Shown here one piece after another: positions 42,017 to 42,076 of a stretch of 42,076 bases of DNA. A model generated the notes under the pieces. The model saw only the letters and a list, made by a program, of their open reading frames with translations, was not told where the DNA came from and made no database searches. Source of the DNA: Yunchengibacter salinarum (GTDB lineage Bacteria; Pseudomonadota; Alphaproteobacteria; Sphingomonadales; Kordiimonadaceae); assembly GCF_037658235.1 (NCBI RefSeq), contig NZ_JBBJLN010000012.1, positions 1 to 42,076 of the forward strand, read 5' to 3'. Each line of letters opens with the position of its first letter. The first letter of the stretch is position 1. A program made the translations under genes and the position numbers.

Positions 42017-42076
42017 ATGGCTGAAGACCAACAGCGCCAATTGCCGCATATTTATCTTCCCGCTCACGGCGAAAGA
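42017..42076 (+). CDS. ietS: Start of the downstream partner gene, probable IetS subtilisin-like protease (partial)
   Basis: Only 20 codons are inside the window: an ATG with GCGGAGG upstream, then MAEDQQRQLPHIYLPAHGER. The short LPHIYLP...ER start resembles the N-termini of S8 proteases encoded after IetA-type ATPases. No catalytic residue is visible, so the assignment rests on the adjacent gene and this fragment. Confidence 0.5.
   Translation, partial: MAEDQQRQLPHIYLPAHGER

Noticed and set aside
1..42076. CRISPR array
   Set aside because: No regularly spaced direct repeats with unique spacers were seen; the only tandem repeats are short (10-bp units at 5641, 12-bp units at 39729).

Overview
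The window is high-GC DNA that looks alphaproteobacterial, probably from a free-living aquatic organism. Supporting signs are the TPR-lipoprotein/ispE pair next to ETF-ubiquinone oxidoreductase, a family-4-like uracil-DNA glycosylase of alphaproteobacterial type, many chemotaxis receptors, a BLUF photoreceptor and a TonB-dependent sugar uptake locus. I cannot name the species from sequence alone.

Bases 1-11511 are mostly housekeeping: a partial Na+/alanine symporter, a divergent acyltransferase-3 membrane protein, a tightly packed minus-strand operon (uracil-DNA glycosylase-like, lytic transglycosylase, MoaB), ETF-QO, a TPR lipoprotein, ispE, a UDP-glucuronate 4-epimerase-like enzyme and tRNA-Gln(UUG). 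Bases 11512-22621 hold sensory and envelope genes: a PAS protein translationally coupled to a soluble chemotaxis receptor, a secreted S1/P1 nuclease, a BLUF protein, an AttEFGH-like ABC transporter operon (ATPase, FtsX-type permease, lipocalin-like AttH/CrtC protein), a membrane chemoreceptor and a small lipoprotein.

Bases 23277-35334 form a coherent catabolic locus: LacI-type regulator, TonB-dependent receptor, GH63-type glucosylglycerate-hydrolase-like enzyme, a second alpha/alpha-barrel glycosidase, sodium:solute symporter, GH13_18 sucrose/glucosylglycerate phosphorylase and glycerate 2-kinase. The simplest reading is uptake and breakdown of the compatible solute glucosylglycerate (or a relative) to glucose or glucose-1-phosphate plus glycerate, with glycerate phosphorylated to 2-phosphoglycerate. 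Candidate LacI operators overlap the receptor promoter.

From 35383 to the right edge lies a genomic island. It begins with the 3' part of a tRNA-Thr gene (a left attachment site), then a tyrosine integrase with a one-base frameshift, nested IS66 remnants, a lower-GC DUF5677-like gene, two IS3-family remnants, a cluster of DnaA-box-like sequences, and an AAA+ ATPase followed by the first codons of a probable subtilisin-like protease gene. That last pair matches the IetAS anti-phage/plasmid-maintenance type, so the island looks like a defence island whose right part, including the expected intact tRNA-Thr, lies outside the window.
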